From positions 248,001 to 312,000 of the forward strand of contig NZ_KB907500.1 in NCBI RefSeq assembly GCF_000382065.1: DNA of 64,000 nt, read 5' to 3'. Position 1 is the stretch's first letter. Each line of letters begins with the position of its first letter. This document shows positions 1 through 10,793 of this stretch, piece by piece. The DNA is from Stenotrophomonas hibiscicola ATCC 19867 (GTDB taxonomy: Bacteria; Pseudomonadota; Gammaproteobacteria; Xanthomonadales; Xanthomonadaceae). The notes beneath the pieces are model-generated. The model was not told the DNA's origin. It made no database searches and was given only the letters and a program-made list of their open reading frames with translations. The translations under genes were made by a program, and so were the position numbers.

Positions 1-216
1 CTTCGGCAGGTGGCCCAGCTCGGCGTTGACGCCGGCGGCAGCGCCCTTGACCAGGCCCAGGGCACGGATGAAACCGCGCGGCATGCGCTGGCCCGACACC
101 GGGAAATTCTGCACGGCACGCTGGGTCTGGGCGCCCCACAGGGCGTCCGCAGGCACCTGCAGCTCGCCCATGCTGTCGTGTTCGATTCTGAAACCCTTGC
201 TTGCAGCTTTGCTCAT
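1..216 (-). CDS. fumC: Fumarate hydratase class II (N-terminal 72 residues, cut by window edge)
   Basis: Cytosolic TCA-cycle enzyme that interconverts fumarate and malate without an iron-sulfur cluster. Only the first 72 residues are present; the frame stays open to base 1. The N-terminus reads like FumC: a DSMG stretch, then [18 protein letters not shown] and a KGAAAGVN stretch, all characteristic of the class II fumarase/aspartase superfamily. The ATG at 216 is preceded by GGAG at a good distance. It is divergent from purB, with a SMAG dimer between. A second, unrelated class I fumarase lies at 28059-29576. What lies beyond the edge cannot be seen. Confidence 0.93.
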   Translation of the reverse strand, partial: MSKAASKGFRIEHDSMGELQVPADALWGAQTQRAVQNFPVSGQRMPRGFIRALGLVKGAAAGVNAELGHLPK

Positions 217-369
217 TGCATCAACTCCGCACTACTTCAGTTGGGGAAAGGGAAGCGGCGGCTGGCAGGGTGTCGCTTCCCGGGCTGGCGGCTGCGCCAA
301 CGATACTCCCTTGCCCGCAGCGTGGGATGACGAGGACGGGCCAGAACGTTCCGTCCGCAGGGCCGTGTT

Positions 370-445
370 GTAGAGCCGAGCCCATGCTCGGCTTCCCGCA
401 GGGCGCCGGATTCTCTGAAGCAGCCGAGCGTGGGCTCGGCTCTAC
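370..445. repeat. SMAG palindromic repeat, inverted dimer
   Basis: Two stem-loops (GCCGAGCCCATGCTCGGC at 374-391 and GCCGAGCGTGGGCTCGGC at 423-440) face each other, with GTAG at the outer left end and CTAC at the outer right end. This matches the S. maltophilia GTAG (SMAG) REP-like family. It lies in the fumC/purB divergent spacer (217-508), where I see nothing else definite. Confidence 0.9.
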
Positions 446-472
446 AGGGCACGCCCCGCCGGCACGTCGTAG

Positions 473-1876
<1,404 letters not shown>

Positions 1877-1983
1877 GAGGTTTCCGTTGCGGCGGCGGCC
1901 GCGGCCGCGGGCGCTGCCTGCGGCAGGCAACGGCAACAGCAATAGCAACGTCAAGAGCGGCTCTGGATTGCTGCTAGCTGGGC

Positions 1984-2092
1984 GGGCCGGGAGGGGCCAG
2001 CGGGACACGCCGTAAACCCATCCATGGGGGCTCGATGGCGCCATCCATGGCGCCAACGGTCCCGCTGACCCCTCCCGCCCCACCTCTGACAG
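1984..2092 (+). repeat. Long palindrome family, copy 1
   Basis: The 22-nt left arm 1984-2005 pairs with 2060-2081 (20 of 22 positions). The core contains CCGTAAACCCATCCATGGG and GGCGCCATCCATGGCGCC, and a CTCTGACAG tail follows at 2084-2092. Related copies lie at 2336-2446 (reverse), 31198-31308 and 50204-50315. Confidence 0.8.
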
Positions 2093-2188
2093 ATTTCCGG
2101 TGACGGATCGAAGAGCGTGGGGTTGTCGGGGCAGAATTTGAAAGAGGGACGCGGCTTCGCCGCGTCCGTCTTTGTTTGAGGGTCTTTT

Positions 2189-2259
2189 GTAGAGCCGAGC
2201 CCGTGCTCGGCTGCTTTTGGGCGTGGGCAACAGCAAGCCGAGCGTGGGCTCGGCTCTAC
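2189..2259. repeat. SMAG palindromic repeat, inverted dimer
   Basis: GTAGAGCCGAGCCCGTGCTC starts the left unit, and GCCGAGCGTGGGCTCGGC followed by TCTAC ends the right unit. The architecture is the same as the dimers at 370-445 and 34270-34355. Confidence 0.9.
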
Positions 2260-2335
2260 ACAAGCAAGCGCAGCGCGCGACCCGCCGTTGCCTTTCATCT
2301 TCTTCTTCCATTCCGTGGCGGGCCGCACAGGAAAT

Positions 2336-2446
2336 TGTCAGGGGCCGGGCGGGTGGGCTGCGCGGGGGTGTCCGCCGCATGGATGCGGCGGCCAAGCTTA
2401 CAGGGACGTACTTGCAGCGTCCCCCGCGCAGCCCACCCGCCCGGCC
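2336..2446 (-). repeat. Long palindrome family, copy 2 (reverse orientation)
   Basis: The 26-nt arms 2343-2368 and 2421-2446 are perfectly complementary. Read on the minus strand, the core contains GACGCTGCAAGTACGTCC and GCCGCATCCATGCGGC, and the element ends in a CCCCTGACA tail equivalent to the CTCTGACAG tail of copy 1. Confidence 0.8.
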
Positions 2447-2622
2447 AAACCCGGCTTTTGCTTTCAGCGACCAACCCAAACCCCGCCACGAGGGGCTCCG
2501 CCGTTGGCCGGACACCCCGCGACAAACCACCGCACGTGCGCAATCCCGACGAACGGCGGACAATGGAACCCTTGGCGGCCCGCCACGCCGCCCCTCCCGC
2601 TTTCCGCTGCAAGGATTCCCCC

Positions 2623-4038
2623 ATGGCCGCCCGCAAGTCCTCCGCCCCCCTGATCGAAGTCACCGCCCGCCCCGGCCAGCCGCTGGGCATGGCGCCGGCC
2701 ACCTTCCTGCGCGACTTCTGGCAGAAACGCCCGCTGCTGATCCGCAACGCCTTCCCCAATTTCCAGACCCCGGTGCAGCCGGAAGACCTGGCCGGGCTGG
2801 CCTGCGAGGAAGGCGTGCTGGCGCGCCTGATCGAGCACGACAAGACCCAGGACGGCTGGCGCGTGCGCACCGGCCCGTTCCAGGAAGACGTGTTCCCCGC
2901 CCTGCCCGACCACGATTGGACCCTGCTGGTGCAGGACGTGGACAAGTGGGACCCGGACGTGCGCGCCCTGATCGAGCACTTCAGCTTCCTGCCGCGCTGG
3001 CGCATGGATGACGTGATGATCAGCTTCGCCGCCACCGGCGGCTCGGTCGGCGCCCATGTCGACCAGTACGACGTGTTCCTGCTGCAGGCCCACGGCCATC
3101 GCCGCTGGCAGATCGATGCCAGCGAATCGATCAAGGGCAGGCAGCCGCCGCTGGGCTTCCGCCCGGACGTGGAGCTGAAGCTGCTGAAGGTGTTCAAGCC
3201 CACCCACGACTGGGTGCTGGCGCCGGGCGACATGCTCTACCTGCCGCCGAACGTGCCGCACCACGGCGTCGCCGAAGACCCCTGCCTGACCTTCTCCTTC
3301 GGCATGCGTGCGCCGTCCTCGGCCGAGCTGATCAGCGACTACCTGGACACCCTGATTGCCGATGCCGACGAGAACATCCGCTATCAGGATGCCGACCTGA
3401 AGGTGCCGGCCGACCCGAACGAGATCGACACGGTGGCGATGGCGCGGGTGATCACCGCGCTCAACGCCATCCGCATGAACGACCCGGACAAGCTGGGTGA
3501 CTGGTTCGGCCGTTTCATCACCACCTACCGCGCCGCCGGCGAAGTGATGGCTCACCAGGCCGCTCCCGCACCGGAGGAAGTGGTCCAGGCCCTGGCCTCG
3601 GGCCTGCTGCTGCAGCGTCACCCCTGGGCGCGCCTGGCCTGGCGCCGGGCCAAGCGTGGCGCCAGCCTGTACGTCAGCGGCCAGGACTTCGCGCTGCCGG
3701 TGAAGGACGCGCAGCGCCTCGCCGGCGCCGAGCAGCTCGATGCCGCCGCCTATCGCGGCCTGTCCGACAAGGGCCGCGCGGTGGTCCAGCAGCTGTTGGC
3801 CGGTGGCGTGTTCCAGCTGATCGATCCGAACGAGGTGTATGACGCTGAAGATGAGGATGACGGCGAAGACGCCGTGGTGCTCGGCGAAGTGGTTGAAGGC
3901 CGTGACCGTGTCGACGCGATCGACGCCGACGCGGTGTCCGACGATGTCCACACCGTGACCGTGCACGACGACGGCATCGAGGTCATCGTCAACTTCGAGG
4001 ATCACGACGAAGACGACAGCGACGACGGTCGCGCCTGA
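2623..4038 (+). CDS. roxA: JmjC/cupin ribosomal oxygenase, RoxA (YcfD)-like, with acidic tail
   Basis: Likely a 2-oxoglutarate- and Fe(II)-dependent hydroxylase that modifies ribosomal protein L16 on arginine, as E. coli RoxA/YcfD does. The iron-binding facial triad is visible: H145 and D147 in GAHVDQYD, and H213 or H214 in NVPHHG. FWQKRPLLIRNAF near the N-terminus is the usual opening of this family. The ATG at 2623 follows AAGGA; upstream extension would translate repeats and is rejected. At 471 aa it is about 100 residues longer than the E. coli protein, ending in an Asp/Glu-rich tail (about residues 405-471) that has no counterpart in YcfD. The GNAT gene follows after 11 nt. Confidence 0.88.
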   Translation: MAARKSSAPLIEVTARPGQPLGMAPATFLRDFWQKRPLLIRNAFPNFQTPVQPEDLAGLACEEGVLARLIEHDKTQDGWRVRTGPFQEDVFPALPDHDWTLLVQDVDKWDPDVRALIEHFSFLPRWRMDDVMISFAATGGSVGAHVDQYDVFLLQAHGHRRWQIDASESIKGRQPPLGFRPDVELKLLKVFKPTHDWVLAPGDMLYLPPNVPHHGVAEDPCLTFSFGMRAPSSAELISDYLDTLIADADENIRYQDADLKVPADPNEIDTVAMARVITALNAIRMNDPDKLGDWFGRFITTYRAAGEVMAHQAAPAPEEVVQALASGLLLQRHPWARLAWRRAKRGASLYVSGQDFALPVKDAQRLAGAEQLDAAAYRGLSDKGRAVVQQLLAGGVFQLIDPNEVYDAEDEDDGEDAVVLGEVVEGRDRVDAIDADAVSDDVHTVTVHDDGIEVIVNFEDHDEDDSDDGRA

Positions 4039-4049
4039 GCCCTGCCGCC

Positions 4050-4946
4050 ATGGTCCGGGTCCAGCAGGTCAGCCACGCCGACGCCCATGTTGCCATCCAC
4101 GACGTGCGCCAACGCGTGTTCGTGCAGGAACAGGGCATCGCCGCCGAACTGGAACGCGACGCGCTGGACCCGGTCAGCGCCCATGTGCTGGCGCTGGACG
4201 CCGAAGGCCTGCCGGTCGGCACCGGCCGCCTGGCCCCCGATGGCCGCATCGGTCGCATGGCGGTGCTGGCCGACCATCGCAGCCAGGGCGTCGGTGAGGC
4301 CCTGCTGGAGGCACTGGTGGAGGCCGGGCGCCGGCTCGGCCTGGCCGAACTGCACCTGCACGCCCAGCTGCCCGCCCGCGACTTCTATGCCCGCCAGGGC
4401 TTCCTGCCCGAGGGCGAGGTGTTCGAGGAGGCCGGCATCGGCCACCAGCAGATGCGGCGGCGGCTGGGCGCGGCCAGCGCCATCGACAGCCGCGCCGAGG
4501 CCGTGGCGGCCACTACCGCCGTCATTCACCGCGCCCGTCGCCAGCTGTGGCTGCACAGCCGCCAGCTCGACCCGGGCCTGCTCGACACGCCTACGGTGCA
4601 GGCCGCGCTGCGCCGCTTCGTCACTGCCCGCCACGACAAGCAGCTGCAGGTGATCGTGCACGATGCCGCTGCGATCGCCGCTGCCGGCGCCCCACTGCTG
4701 GCGCTGGCCCAGCGCCTGCCCAGCGTGGTCCGGTTCCGCGAGGTCAGCGATCCGGTCGACCGTGCGTTGGCCTCGGCCTGCCTGCTCAACGATGCGGGCG
4801 ACTTCTACTTTCGTCTGATCGGCCATCGCCTCGACGGCGAGGCCGGCATCGCACTGCCTGCACGTTCGCAGCCGTTCGAGCAGCAATTGCTGCGTGTCTG
4901 GGACCGTTCGCGCGATTGCAGCGAACTGCGCGCGCTCGGCATCTGA
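4050..4946 (+). CDS. GNAT N-acetyltransferase with C-terminal extension domain
   Basis: The N-terminal half (residues 1-140) is an ElaA/YjcF-like GNAT domain. It has VRQRVFVQEQGI at the start, a core GRIGRMAVLADHRSQGVGEAL that carries the acetyl-CoA pyrophosphate loop (Q/R-x-x-G-x-G/A), and FYARQGFLPEG near its end. The C-terminal half (about 150-298) is a separate conserved-looking domain (RRQLWLHSRQLDPGLLD onward) of unknown role that I associate with Xanthomonadaceae GNATs. The substrate is unknown. It probably shares a transcript with roxA, 11 nt upstream. Confidence 0.75.
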   Translation: MVRVQQVSHADAHVAIHDVRQRVFVQEQGIAAELERDALDPVSAHVLALDAEGLPVGTGRLAPDGRIGRMAVLADHRSQGVGEALLEALVEAGRRLGLAELHLHAQLPARDFYARQGFLPEGEVFEEAGIGHQQMRRRLGAASAIDSRAEAVAATTAVIHRARRQLWLHSRQLDPGLLDTPTVQAALRRFVTARHDKQLQVIVHDAAAIAAAGAPLLALAQRLPSVVRFREVSDPVDRALASACLLNDAGDFYFRLIGHRLDGEAGIALPARSQPFEQQLLRVWDRSRDCSELRALGI

Positions 4947-5033
4947 GCCGGCGCCGCCGACCCAACCTGTCTGGAACCGGCACCCGAGGACGCGGGTTGC
5001 CTGCGGCAATGCCCCTTCGTGGCCCGTTGGGGG

Positions 5034-5039
5034 TACAAT
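5034..5039 (+). promoter_or_regulatory. Possible -10 box (TACAAT) for sucA operon
   Basis: TACAAT lies 95 nt before the sucA start in the 187-nt spacer. I find no good -35 hexamer at 16-18 nt upstream, so this is only a candidate. Confidence 0.3.
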
Positions 5040-5133
5040 TTGGCTGTTTGAACGCGCCCGCGCAGGGCTATTCATCATTCCTGCCGGGTCCTTCTGAAGC
5101 CATACCCCACAAAGCGAATCAACACCCTCCATC

Positions 5134-7965
5134 GTGGACAATCAACTGAAGCAGTTTGCGCAATCTTCGCAACTCGCCGGCGGCAACGCCTCCTATGTCG
5201 AGGACCTGTACGAGCAGTACCTGGTCTCCCCGGATAGTGTCGATCCCAAATGGAAAACCTACTTCGATGGCTTCAAGGGCCGTGAAGCAGGTGACATTCC
5301 GCACTCGGCCGTCATCTCCCACATCGCGGACGCGGCCAAGGATGCGCTGAAAGCTGGCACCGGCAGCGGTGCGGGCGACGAGCGCGAGCGCAATGTCGGT
5401 CGTCTGATCACCGCCTACCGCTCCCGCGGCCACCTCGACGCCCGCCTGGACCCGCTGGGCCTGGCCGCACCGGTCAACACCCCGGACCTGGGCCTGCCGT
5501 TCCACAGCCTGTCCGATGCCGACCTCAACAGCGAGTTCAGCACCGGCGGCGTCGGCGGCCAGCCGCGCATGAAGCTGCGCGACCTGCTGGCACGCCTGAA
5601 GGCGACCTACACCGGCTCGATCGGTGCGGAGTTCATGCACATCTCCGAGGTCGAGCAGCGCCAGTGGATCTACAAGAAGCTGGAAGCGGCCGGTGGCAAC
5701 TACCAGCTGGACGCTGACACCCAGCGCCGCACCCTGGAGCGCCTGACCGCGGCCGAAGGCCTGGAGCGCTACCTGCACACCAAGTACGTCGGCCAGAAGC
5801 GCTTCTCGCTGGAAGGCGGCGACTCGCTGATCCCGATGATGGACACCATCATCCGCAGCGCCGGCAAGGATGGCGTCAAGGACGTGGTGATCGGCATGGC
5901 CCACCGCGGCCGCCTGAACGTGCTGGTCAACACCCTGGGCAAGAACCCGCGCAAGCTGTTCGACGAGTTCGAGGGCAAGTTCGAGCACGACGAGCACGCT
6001 TCGGCCGGCGACGTGAAGTACCACATGGGCTTCTCCGCCGACGTCGCCACTGAAGGCGGCCCGGTGCACCTGGCGCTGGCGTTCAACCCGTCGCACCTGG
6101 AAATCGCCGACCCGGTCGTGGCCGGTTCCGTGCGTTCGCGCCAGGAGCGCCGGAAGGACACCGCCCGCAAGCAGGTGATGCCGATCCTGATCCACGGCGA
6201 CGCGGCCTTCTCCGGCCAGGGCGTGGTCATGGAGCTGTTCCAGATGTCGCAGGCCCGCGGCTTCGCCGTCGGTGGCACCGTGCACATCGTGGTCAACAAC
6301 CAGGTGGGCTTCACCACCTCCAACCCGCTGGATACGCGCTCCACGCGCTATGCCACCGACGTGGCGAAGATGATCGCCGCGCCGGTACTGCACGTGAACG
6401 GCGATGATCCGGAAGCGGTGGTGTTCGCCGCGCAGCTGGCCTTCGAGTTCCGCCAGAAGTTCGCCAAGGACGTGGTCATCGACCTGATGTGCTACCGCCG
6501 TTGGGGCCACAACGAGGCCGACGAACCGGCAATCACCCAGCCGCTGATGTACCAGGTGATCCGCAAGCACCCGACCACCCGCGAGATGTACGCCGAGCAG
6601 CTGGAGAAGGCAGGCGTGATCGCCGCCGGTGCCGGCAAGGCGATGGTCGATGCCTACCGCGAGAAGCTGGACGCCGGTGAAGTGACCACCGAACTGGCCA
6701 AGGTCGAGAAGACCCCGCCGAGCAGCCCGCTGTTCGTCGATTGGCCGAAGCTGCTGGAAGGCAAGCTGTCCGACCCGGTCTCGACCAAGGTCGAGAAGAA
6801 CAAGCTGGTCGAACTGGCCAGGCTGATCAACACCATCCCGGACGAAGTGCAGCTGCACTCGCGCGTGGCCAAGGTCTACGACGACCGCCGCAAGATGGCC
6901 GCCGGCGAGATTCCGGGCGACTGGGGCTTTGCCGAGAACCTGGCCTACGCCACCCTGCTCGACGAAGGCCATGCACTGCGCCTGGTCGGCCAGGACGTCG
7001 GCCGCGGTACGTTCACGCACCGCCACGCGATCCTGCACGACCAGAAGACCGACAACTACTACATGCCGCTGCGGCAGCTGGTGGATTCGCCGGAGAAGGC
7101 CACCGTCATCGACTCGCTGCTGAGCGAAGAAGCGGTGATGGCCTACGAATACGGCTTCTCCACCACCGATCCGAACACGCTGTGCATCTGGGAAGGCCAG
7201 TTCGGCGACTTCGCCAACGGCGCCCAGGTGGTGATCGACCAGTTCATCGCCGCCGGTGAAGCCAAGTGGGGCCGCATTTCCGGCCTGACCCTGCTGCTGC
7301 CGCACGGCTATGAAGGGCAAGGCCCCGAACACAGCTCGGCGCGCCTGGAGCGCTTCCTGCAGCTGTGCGCGCTGGAGAACATGCTGGTGGTCGTGCCGTC
7401 GACTCCGGCCCAGGCCTTCCACATGCTGCGTCGCCAGCTGCACATGACCACCCGCAAGCCGCTGGTGGTGATGTCGCCGAAGTCGCTGCTGCGCCACAAG
7501 CTGGCGGTGTCGACCCTCGACGAGCTGGCCAACGGCGAGTTCCAGCACCTGATCGGCGACGCCAATGCCGACGCCAAGAAGGTCAAGCGCGTGGTGCTGT
7601 GCTCGGGCAAGGTCTACTACGACCTGCTGGAGGACCAGACCAAGCGTGGCCAGGACGACGTGGCGATCATCCGCGTGGAGCAACTGTATCCGTTCCCGCG
7701 TGCGCTGCTGGCTGCCGAGCTGAAGAAGTACGGCAAGGCCACCGACGTGGTGTGGACGCAGGAAGAACCGCAGAACCAGGGTGCGTGGTACCAGATCCGC
7801 CACCACCTGCAGTTCTGCCTGGCCGATGGCCAGAACCTGCACTACGCCGGTCGCGCACGTTCGGCCTCGCCGGCTGCCGGTCACATGGCTGACCATGTCC
7901 GCGAGCAGCAGCAGCTGATCGCCGACGCACTGGTCAACCCGTTCAACGACCAGGTCGCTGAATAA
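5134..7965 (+). CDS. sucA: 2-oxoglutarate dehydrogenase E1 component
   Basis: Thiamine-diphosphate-dependent decarboxylase of the cytosolic 2-oxoglutarate dehydrogenase complex; it succinylates the lipoyl group of SucB. The 943-aa length is normal. The N-terminal E2-binding motif (NASYVEDLYEQYLVSPDSV) is intact. GMAHRGRLNVL begins near residue 254, and the ThDP/Mg motif GDAAFSGQG covers residues 355-363. The start is GTG at 5134, chosen because the family N-terminus begins there; there is no strong Shine-Dalgarno, so initiation may be modest. It is the first gene of sucA-sucB-lpd, with 41 nt to sucB. Confidence 0.97.
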   Translation: MDNQLKQFAQSSQLAGGNASYVEDLYEQYLVSPDSVDPKWKTYFDGFKGREAGDIPHSAVISHIADAAKDALKAGTGSGAGDERERNVGRLITAYRSRGHLDARLDPLGLAAPVNTPDLGLPFHSLSDADLNSEFSTGGVGGQPRMKLRDLLARLKATYTGSIGAEFMHISEVEQRQWIYKKLEAAGGNYQLDADTQRRTLERLTAAEGLERYLHTKYVGQKRFSLEGGDSLIPMMDTIIRSAGKDGVKDVVIGMAHRGRLNVLVNTLGKNPRKLFDEFEGKFEHDEHASAGDVKYHMGFSADVATEGGPVHLALAFNPSHLEIADPVVAGSVRSRQERRKDTARKQVMPILIHGDAAFSGQGVVMELFQMSQARGFAVGGTVHIVVNNQVGFTTSNPLDTRSTRYATDVAKMIAAPVLHVNGDDPEAVVFAAQLAFEFRQKFAKDVVIDLMCYRRWGHNEADEPAITQPLMYQVIRKHPTTREMYAEQLEKAGVIAAGAGKAMVDAYREKLDAGEVTTELAKVEKTPPSSPLFVDWPKLLEGKLSDPVSTKVEKNKLVELARLINTIPDEVQLHSRVAKVYDDRRKMAAGEIPGDWGFAENLAYATLLDEGHALRLVGQDVGRGTFTHRHAILHDQKTDNYYMPLRQLVDSPEKATVIDSLLSEEAVMAYEYGFSTTDPNTLCIWEGQFGDFANGAQVVIDQFIAAGEAKWGRISGLTLLLPHGYEGQGPEHSSARLERFLQLCALENMLVVVPSTPAQAFHMLRRQLHMTTRKPLVVMSPKSLLRHKLAVSTLDELANGEFQHLIGDANADAKKVKRVVLCSGKVYYDLLEDQTKRGQDDVAIIRVEQLYPFPRALLAAELKKYGKATDVVWTQEEPQNQGAWYQIRHHLQFCLADGQNLHYAGRARSASPAAGHMADHVREQQQLIADALVNPFNDQVAE

Positions 7966-8006
7966 CTCTCCCCCCTATTTAGAAGACAAACCAGGAAGCT
8001 CCCGCA

Positions 8007-9206
8007 ATGGCCACCGAAGTCAAAGCCCCGGTACTGCCCGAATCCGTCGCCGACGGCACCATCGCCACCTGGCACAAGAAGGTGGGCGACGCCGTCAAGC
8101 GCGACGAAAACCTGCTTGACCTGGAAACCGACAAGGTCGTCCTGGAAGTGCCGTCGCCTGTTGACGGCGTGCTCAAGGAAATCAAGTTCAAGGAAGGCGA
8201 TACCGTGACCTCCAGCCAGGTCGTGGCGATCATCGAAGAAGGCGCCGTAGCTGCGGCTCCGGCCCCGGCCGCTGAAGAGAAGAAGGCTGAAGCCGCACCG
8301 GCCGCCGCTGCTCCGGCCGCTGCCGCTGCGCCGGCCCCGGCTGCCAAGTCGGCCGCCGACGCGCTGCCGCCGGGCGCCCGCTTCACCGCCATCACCGAAG
8401 GCGTGAACCCAGCCGACGTCGACGGCACCGGCCGTCGTGGCGCGGTGACCAAGGAAGACATCGTCAACTTCGCCCGCAACGGCGGCGCCGGCAAGGCCGG
8501 TGGCGCACGTCCGGAAGAGCGCGTGCCGATGACCCGCATCCGCAAGCGCATTGCCGAGCGCCTGATGGAGTCGAAGAACTCCACCGCCATGCTGACCACC
8601 TTCAACGAAGTCGACCTGTCCAAGGTTTCGGCCGCGCGCAAGGAACTGCAGGACGAGTTCGTCAAGGCCCACGGCATCAAGCTGGGCTTCATGAGCTTCT
8701 TCGTGAAGGCCGCCGCCAACGCGCTGCAGCGTTTCCCGCTCGTCAACGCCTCGATCGACGGCGACGACATCATCTACCACGGCTACTCGGACATCTCGAT
8801 CGCCGTCTCGACCGAAAAGGGCCTGGTCACGCCGGTCCTGCGCAACGTCGAGCGCATGTCGTTCGCCGACATCGAGAAGACCATCGCCGACTACGCCAAG
8901 AAGGCACGTGACGGCAAGCTGGGCCTGGAGGAACTGCAGGGCGGCACCTTCACCGTGACCAACGGCGGCACCTTCGGTTCGCTGCTGTCGACCCCGATCA
9001 TCAATCCGCCGCAGAGCGCCATCCTGGGCATGCACGCCATCAAGGAGCGTCCGATCGCCCAGAACGGCCAGGTCGTGATCGCGCCGATGATGTACCTGGC
9101 GCTGTCCTACGACCACCGCATCATCGACGGCAAGGACTCGGTGCAGTTCCTGGTGGACATCAAGAACCAGCTGGAAAACCCGGGCCGCATGCTGTTCGGC
9201 CTGTAA
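8007..9206 (+). CDS. sucB: Dihydrolipoyllysine-residue succinyltransferase (OGDH E2)
   Basis: E2 core of the 2-oxoglutarate dehydrogenase complex, transferring succinyl from lipoamide to CoA. The single lipoyl domain has its attachment lysine at K43 (ETDKVVLEV). An Ala/Pro-rich swinging arm spans about residues 83-115. A peripheral-subunit-binding segment ends in [13 protein letters not shown]; its first helix looks atypical. The catalytic domain carries H370 and D374 in the DHRIIDG motif. Length is 399 aa. It sits between sucA and lpd; the short hairpin behind it could reduce read-through into lpd. Confidence 0.97.
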   Translation: MATEVKAPVLPESVADGTIATWHKKVGDAVKRDENLLDLETDKVVLEVPSPVDGVLKEIKFKEGDTVTSSQVVAIIEEGAVAAAPAPAAEEKKAEAAPAAAAPAAAAAPAPAAKSAADALPPGARFTAITEGVNPADVDGTGRRGAVTKEDIVNFARNGGAGKAGGARPEERVPMTRIRKRIAERLMESKNSTAMLTTFNEVDLSKVSAARKELQDEFVKAHGIKLGFMSFFVKAAANALQRFPLVNASIDGDDIIYHGYSDISIAVSTEKGLVTPVLRNVERMSFADIEKTIADYAKKARDGKLGLEELQGGTFTVTNGGTFGSLLSTPIINPPQSAILGMHAIKERPIAQNGQVVIAPMMYLALSYDHRIIDGKDSVQFLVDIKNQLENPGRMLFGL

Positions 9207-9217
9207 GAAACCTCCCG

Positions 9218-9241
9218 CCCCTCCGCGCCTGCGCGGAGGGG
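9218..9241 (+). terminator. Hairpin between sucB and lpd (attenuator-like)
   Basis: A 10-bp perfect stem, CCCCTCCGCG / CGCGGAGGGG, with a CCTG loop, followed only by TTCTGGT. Without a real U-tract it is more likely an RNA stabiliser or partial terminator than a full stop. Confidence 0.5.
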
Positions 9242-9269
9242 TTCTGGTAATGCATCAAGGAATAATTCA

Positions 9270-10706
9270 ATGGCTGAACAATTCGACGTCGTCGTCATCG
9301 GTGCCGGCCCGGCCGGTTACCACGCTGCCATCCGCGCGGCCCAGCTGGGCCTGAAGACCGCCTGCATCGACGCAGCGCTGGGCAAGGACGGCAAGCCGGC
9401 CCTCGGCGGCACCTGCCTGCGCGTGGGCTGCATCCCGTCCAAGGCGCTGCTGGATTCCTCGCGCCAGTTCTGGAACATGGGCCACATCTTTGGCGACCAC
9501 GGCATCAGCTTCAAGGATGCCAAGATCGACGTCGAGGCGATGATTGGCCGCAAGGACAAGATCGTCAAGCAGTTCACCGGCGGCATCGGCATGCTGTTCA
9601 AGGCCAACAAGGTCGCCGCCTATTACGGCTTCGGCCAGCTGCAGCCAGGCAACGTGGTCAAGGTGAAGCAGCACGACGGTTCGGAAGTCGAGCTGAAGGG
9701 CACCAACGTCATCATCGCGGCCGGTTCGGATTCGATCGAGCTGCCGTTCGCCAAGTTCGACGGCGAGACCATCGTCGACAACGTCGGCGGCCTGGACTTC
9801 ACCGAAGTGCCGAACCGCCTGGCGGTGATCGGCGCCGGCGTGATCGGCCTGGAACTGGGCAGCGTGTGGAAGCGCCTGGGCGCTGAAGTGACCATCCTGG
9901 AAGCCATGCCGGAGTTCCTGGCCGCTGCTGACGCCGAAGTGGCCAAGACCGCTGCCAAGGAGTTCAAGAAGCAGGGCCTGGACATCAAGCTCAATGCCAA
10001 GGTTTCCAAGACCGAGATCACCGGCAAGGGCAAGAAGAAGGAAGTCATCGTCACCTACACCGACGCCGAAGGCGAAAAGACCCTGACCGTGGACAAGCTG
10101 CTGGTGGCCGTGGGCCGTCGCGCCGCCACCAAGGGCCTGCTGGCCGAAGGCACCGGCGTCAAGGTCAACGAGCGCGGCCAGATTGAAGTCGATGCGCACT
10201 GCCACACCGGCGTCGACGGCGTGTGGGCGGTCGGCGACTGCGTGCGCGGCCCGATGCTGGCGCACAAGGGCTTCGAGGAAGGCATCGCGGTGGCTGAGCT
10301 GATCGCCGGCCTGCCGGGCCACGTCAACTTCGACACCATCCCGTGGGTCATCTACACCGAGCCGGAACTGGCCTGGGTCGGCAAGACCGAAGCCCAGCTG
10401 AAGGCCGAGGGCATTCCGTACAAGGCCGGCAGCTTCCCGTTCGCCGCCAACGGCCGTGCCGTGGCGATGATCGAGCCGGCGGGCTTCGTGAAGATCCTGG
10501 CCCATGCCGAAACCGATCGCATCCTCGGCATGCACCTGGTCGGCGCCAACGTCTCCGAGCTGGTGCACGAAGGCGTGCTGACCATGGAATTCAGCGGCTC
10601 GGCCGACGACCTGGCCCGCATCTGCCACGCCCACCCGTCGCTGTCGGAAGTGATCCACGACGCGGCGATGGCGGTCAGCAAGCGCGCCATCCACAAGGCG
10701 AACTGA
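9270..10706 (+). CDS. lpd: Dihydrolipoyl dehydrogenase (E3)
   Basis: FAD flavoprotein that reoxidises dihydrolipoamide with NAD+, serving OGDH and probably other 2-oxoacid complexes. The FAD-binding GxGxxG (VIGAGPAGYHAA) lies at residues 9-20. The redox disulfide is C49/C54 in GGTCLRVGCIPSK. A second dinucleotide motif, VIGAGVIGLELG, occupies the middle, and the active-site histidine H455 is in HPSLSE near the C-terminus. The protein is 478 aa. Last gene of the OGDH operon, followed by a strong terminator. Confidence 0.96.
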   Translation: MAEQFDVVVIGAGPAGYHAAIRAAQLGLKTACIDAALGKDGKPALGGTCLRVGCIPSKALLDSSRQFWNMGHIFGDHGISFKDAKIDVEAMIGRKDKIVKQFTGGIGMLFKANKVAAYYGFGQLQPGNVVKVKQHDGSEVELKGTNVIIAAGSDSIELPFAKFDGETIVDNVGGLDFTEVPNRLAVIGAGVIGLELGSVWKRLGAEVTILEAMPEFLAAADAEVAKTAAKEFKKQGLDIKLNAKVSKTEITGKGKKKEVIVTYTDAEGEKTLTVDKLLVAVGRRAATKGLLAEGTGVKVNERGQIEVDAHCHTGVDGVWAVGDCVRGPMLAHKGFEEGIAVAELIAGLPGHVNFDTIPWVIYTEPELAWVGKTEAQLKAEGIPYKAGSFPFAANGRAVAMIEPAGFVKILAHAETDRILGMHLVGANVSELVHEGVLTMEFSGSADDLARICHAHPSLSEVIHDAAMAVSKRAIHKAN

Positions 10707-10756
10707 TCGTTCGCGGGTTGTGCCGGCCGCTGGCCGGGATGGCCGGATGCAAGGAA

Positions 10757-10778
10757 CCCCGCTTCGGCGGGGTTTTTT
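10757..10778 (+). terminator. Rho-independent terminator of sucA-sucB-lpd
   Basis: Stem CCCCGC / GCGGGG closed by a TTCG tetraloop and followed by six T. It lies 50 nt after the lpd stop. Confidence 0.9.
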
Positions 10779-10793
10779 GTTGCTCATTTCCCT

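Larger units (their letters stand above)
1877..2622. other. 746-nt intergenic region without a gene
   Basis: No convincing coding frame. The region holds long palindrome copy 1 (1984-2092), a SMAG dimer (2189-2259) and long palindrome copy 2 in reverse (2336-2446). A frame open from 2176 into roxA is only the read-through of these repeats. Promoter and ribosome-binding signals for roxA are confined to the last bases (AAGGA shortly before the ATG at 2623). Confidence 0.7.

Noticed and set aside
370-445. CRISPR-like repeat array
   Set aside because: The repeats are isolated inverted dimers of the SMAG type scattered between genes, without regularly spaced unique spacers or cas genes.
2176-2622. 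N-terminal extension of the RoxA gene by about 150 residues
   Set aside because: It would translate a SMAG dimer and a long palindrome; the ATG at 2623 has its own ribosome-binding site and matches the family N-terminus.
5119-7896. Long antisense open frame (925 codons) opposite sucA
   Set aside because: Its product is His/Val/Gln/Gly-rich nonsense with no domain; it is the usual antisense shadow in high-GC DNA of a well-matched sucA.
9218-9241. Complete terminator splitting sucAB from lpd
   Set aside because: No U-tract follows the hairpin; the gap is short and the strong terminator lies after lpd, so one operon is more likely.
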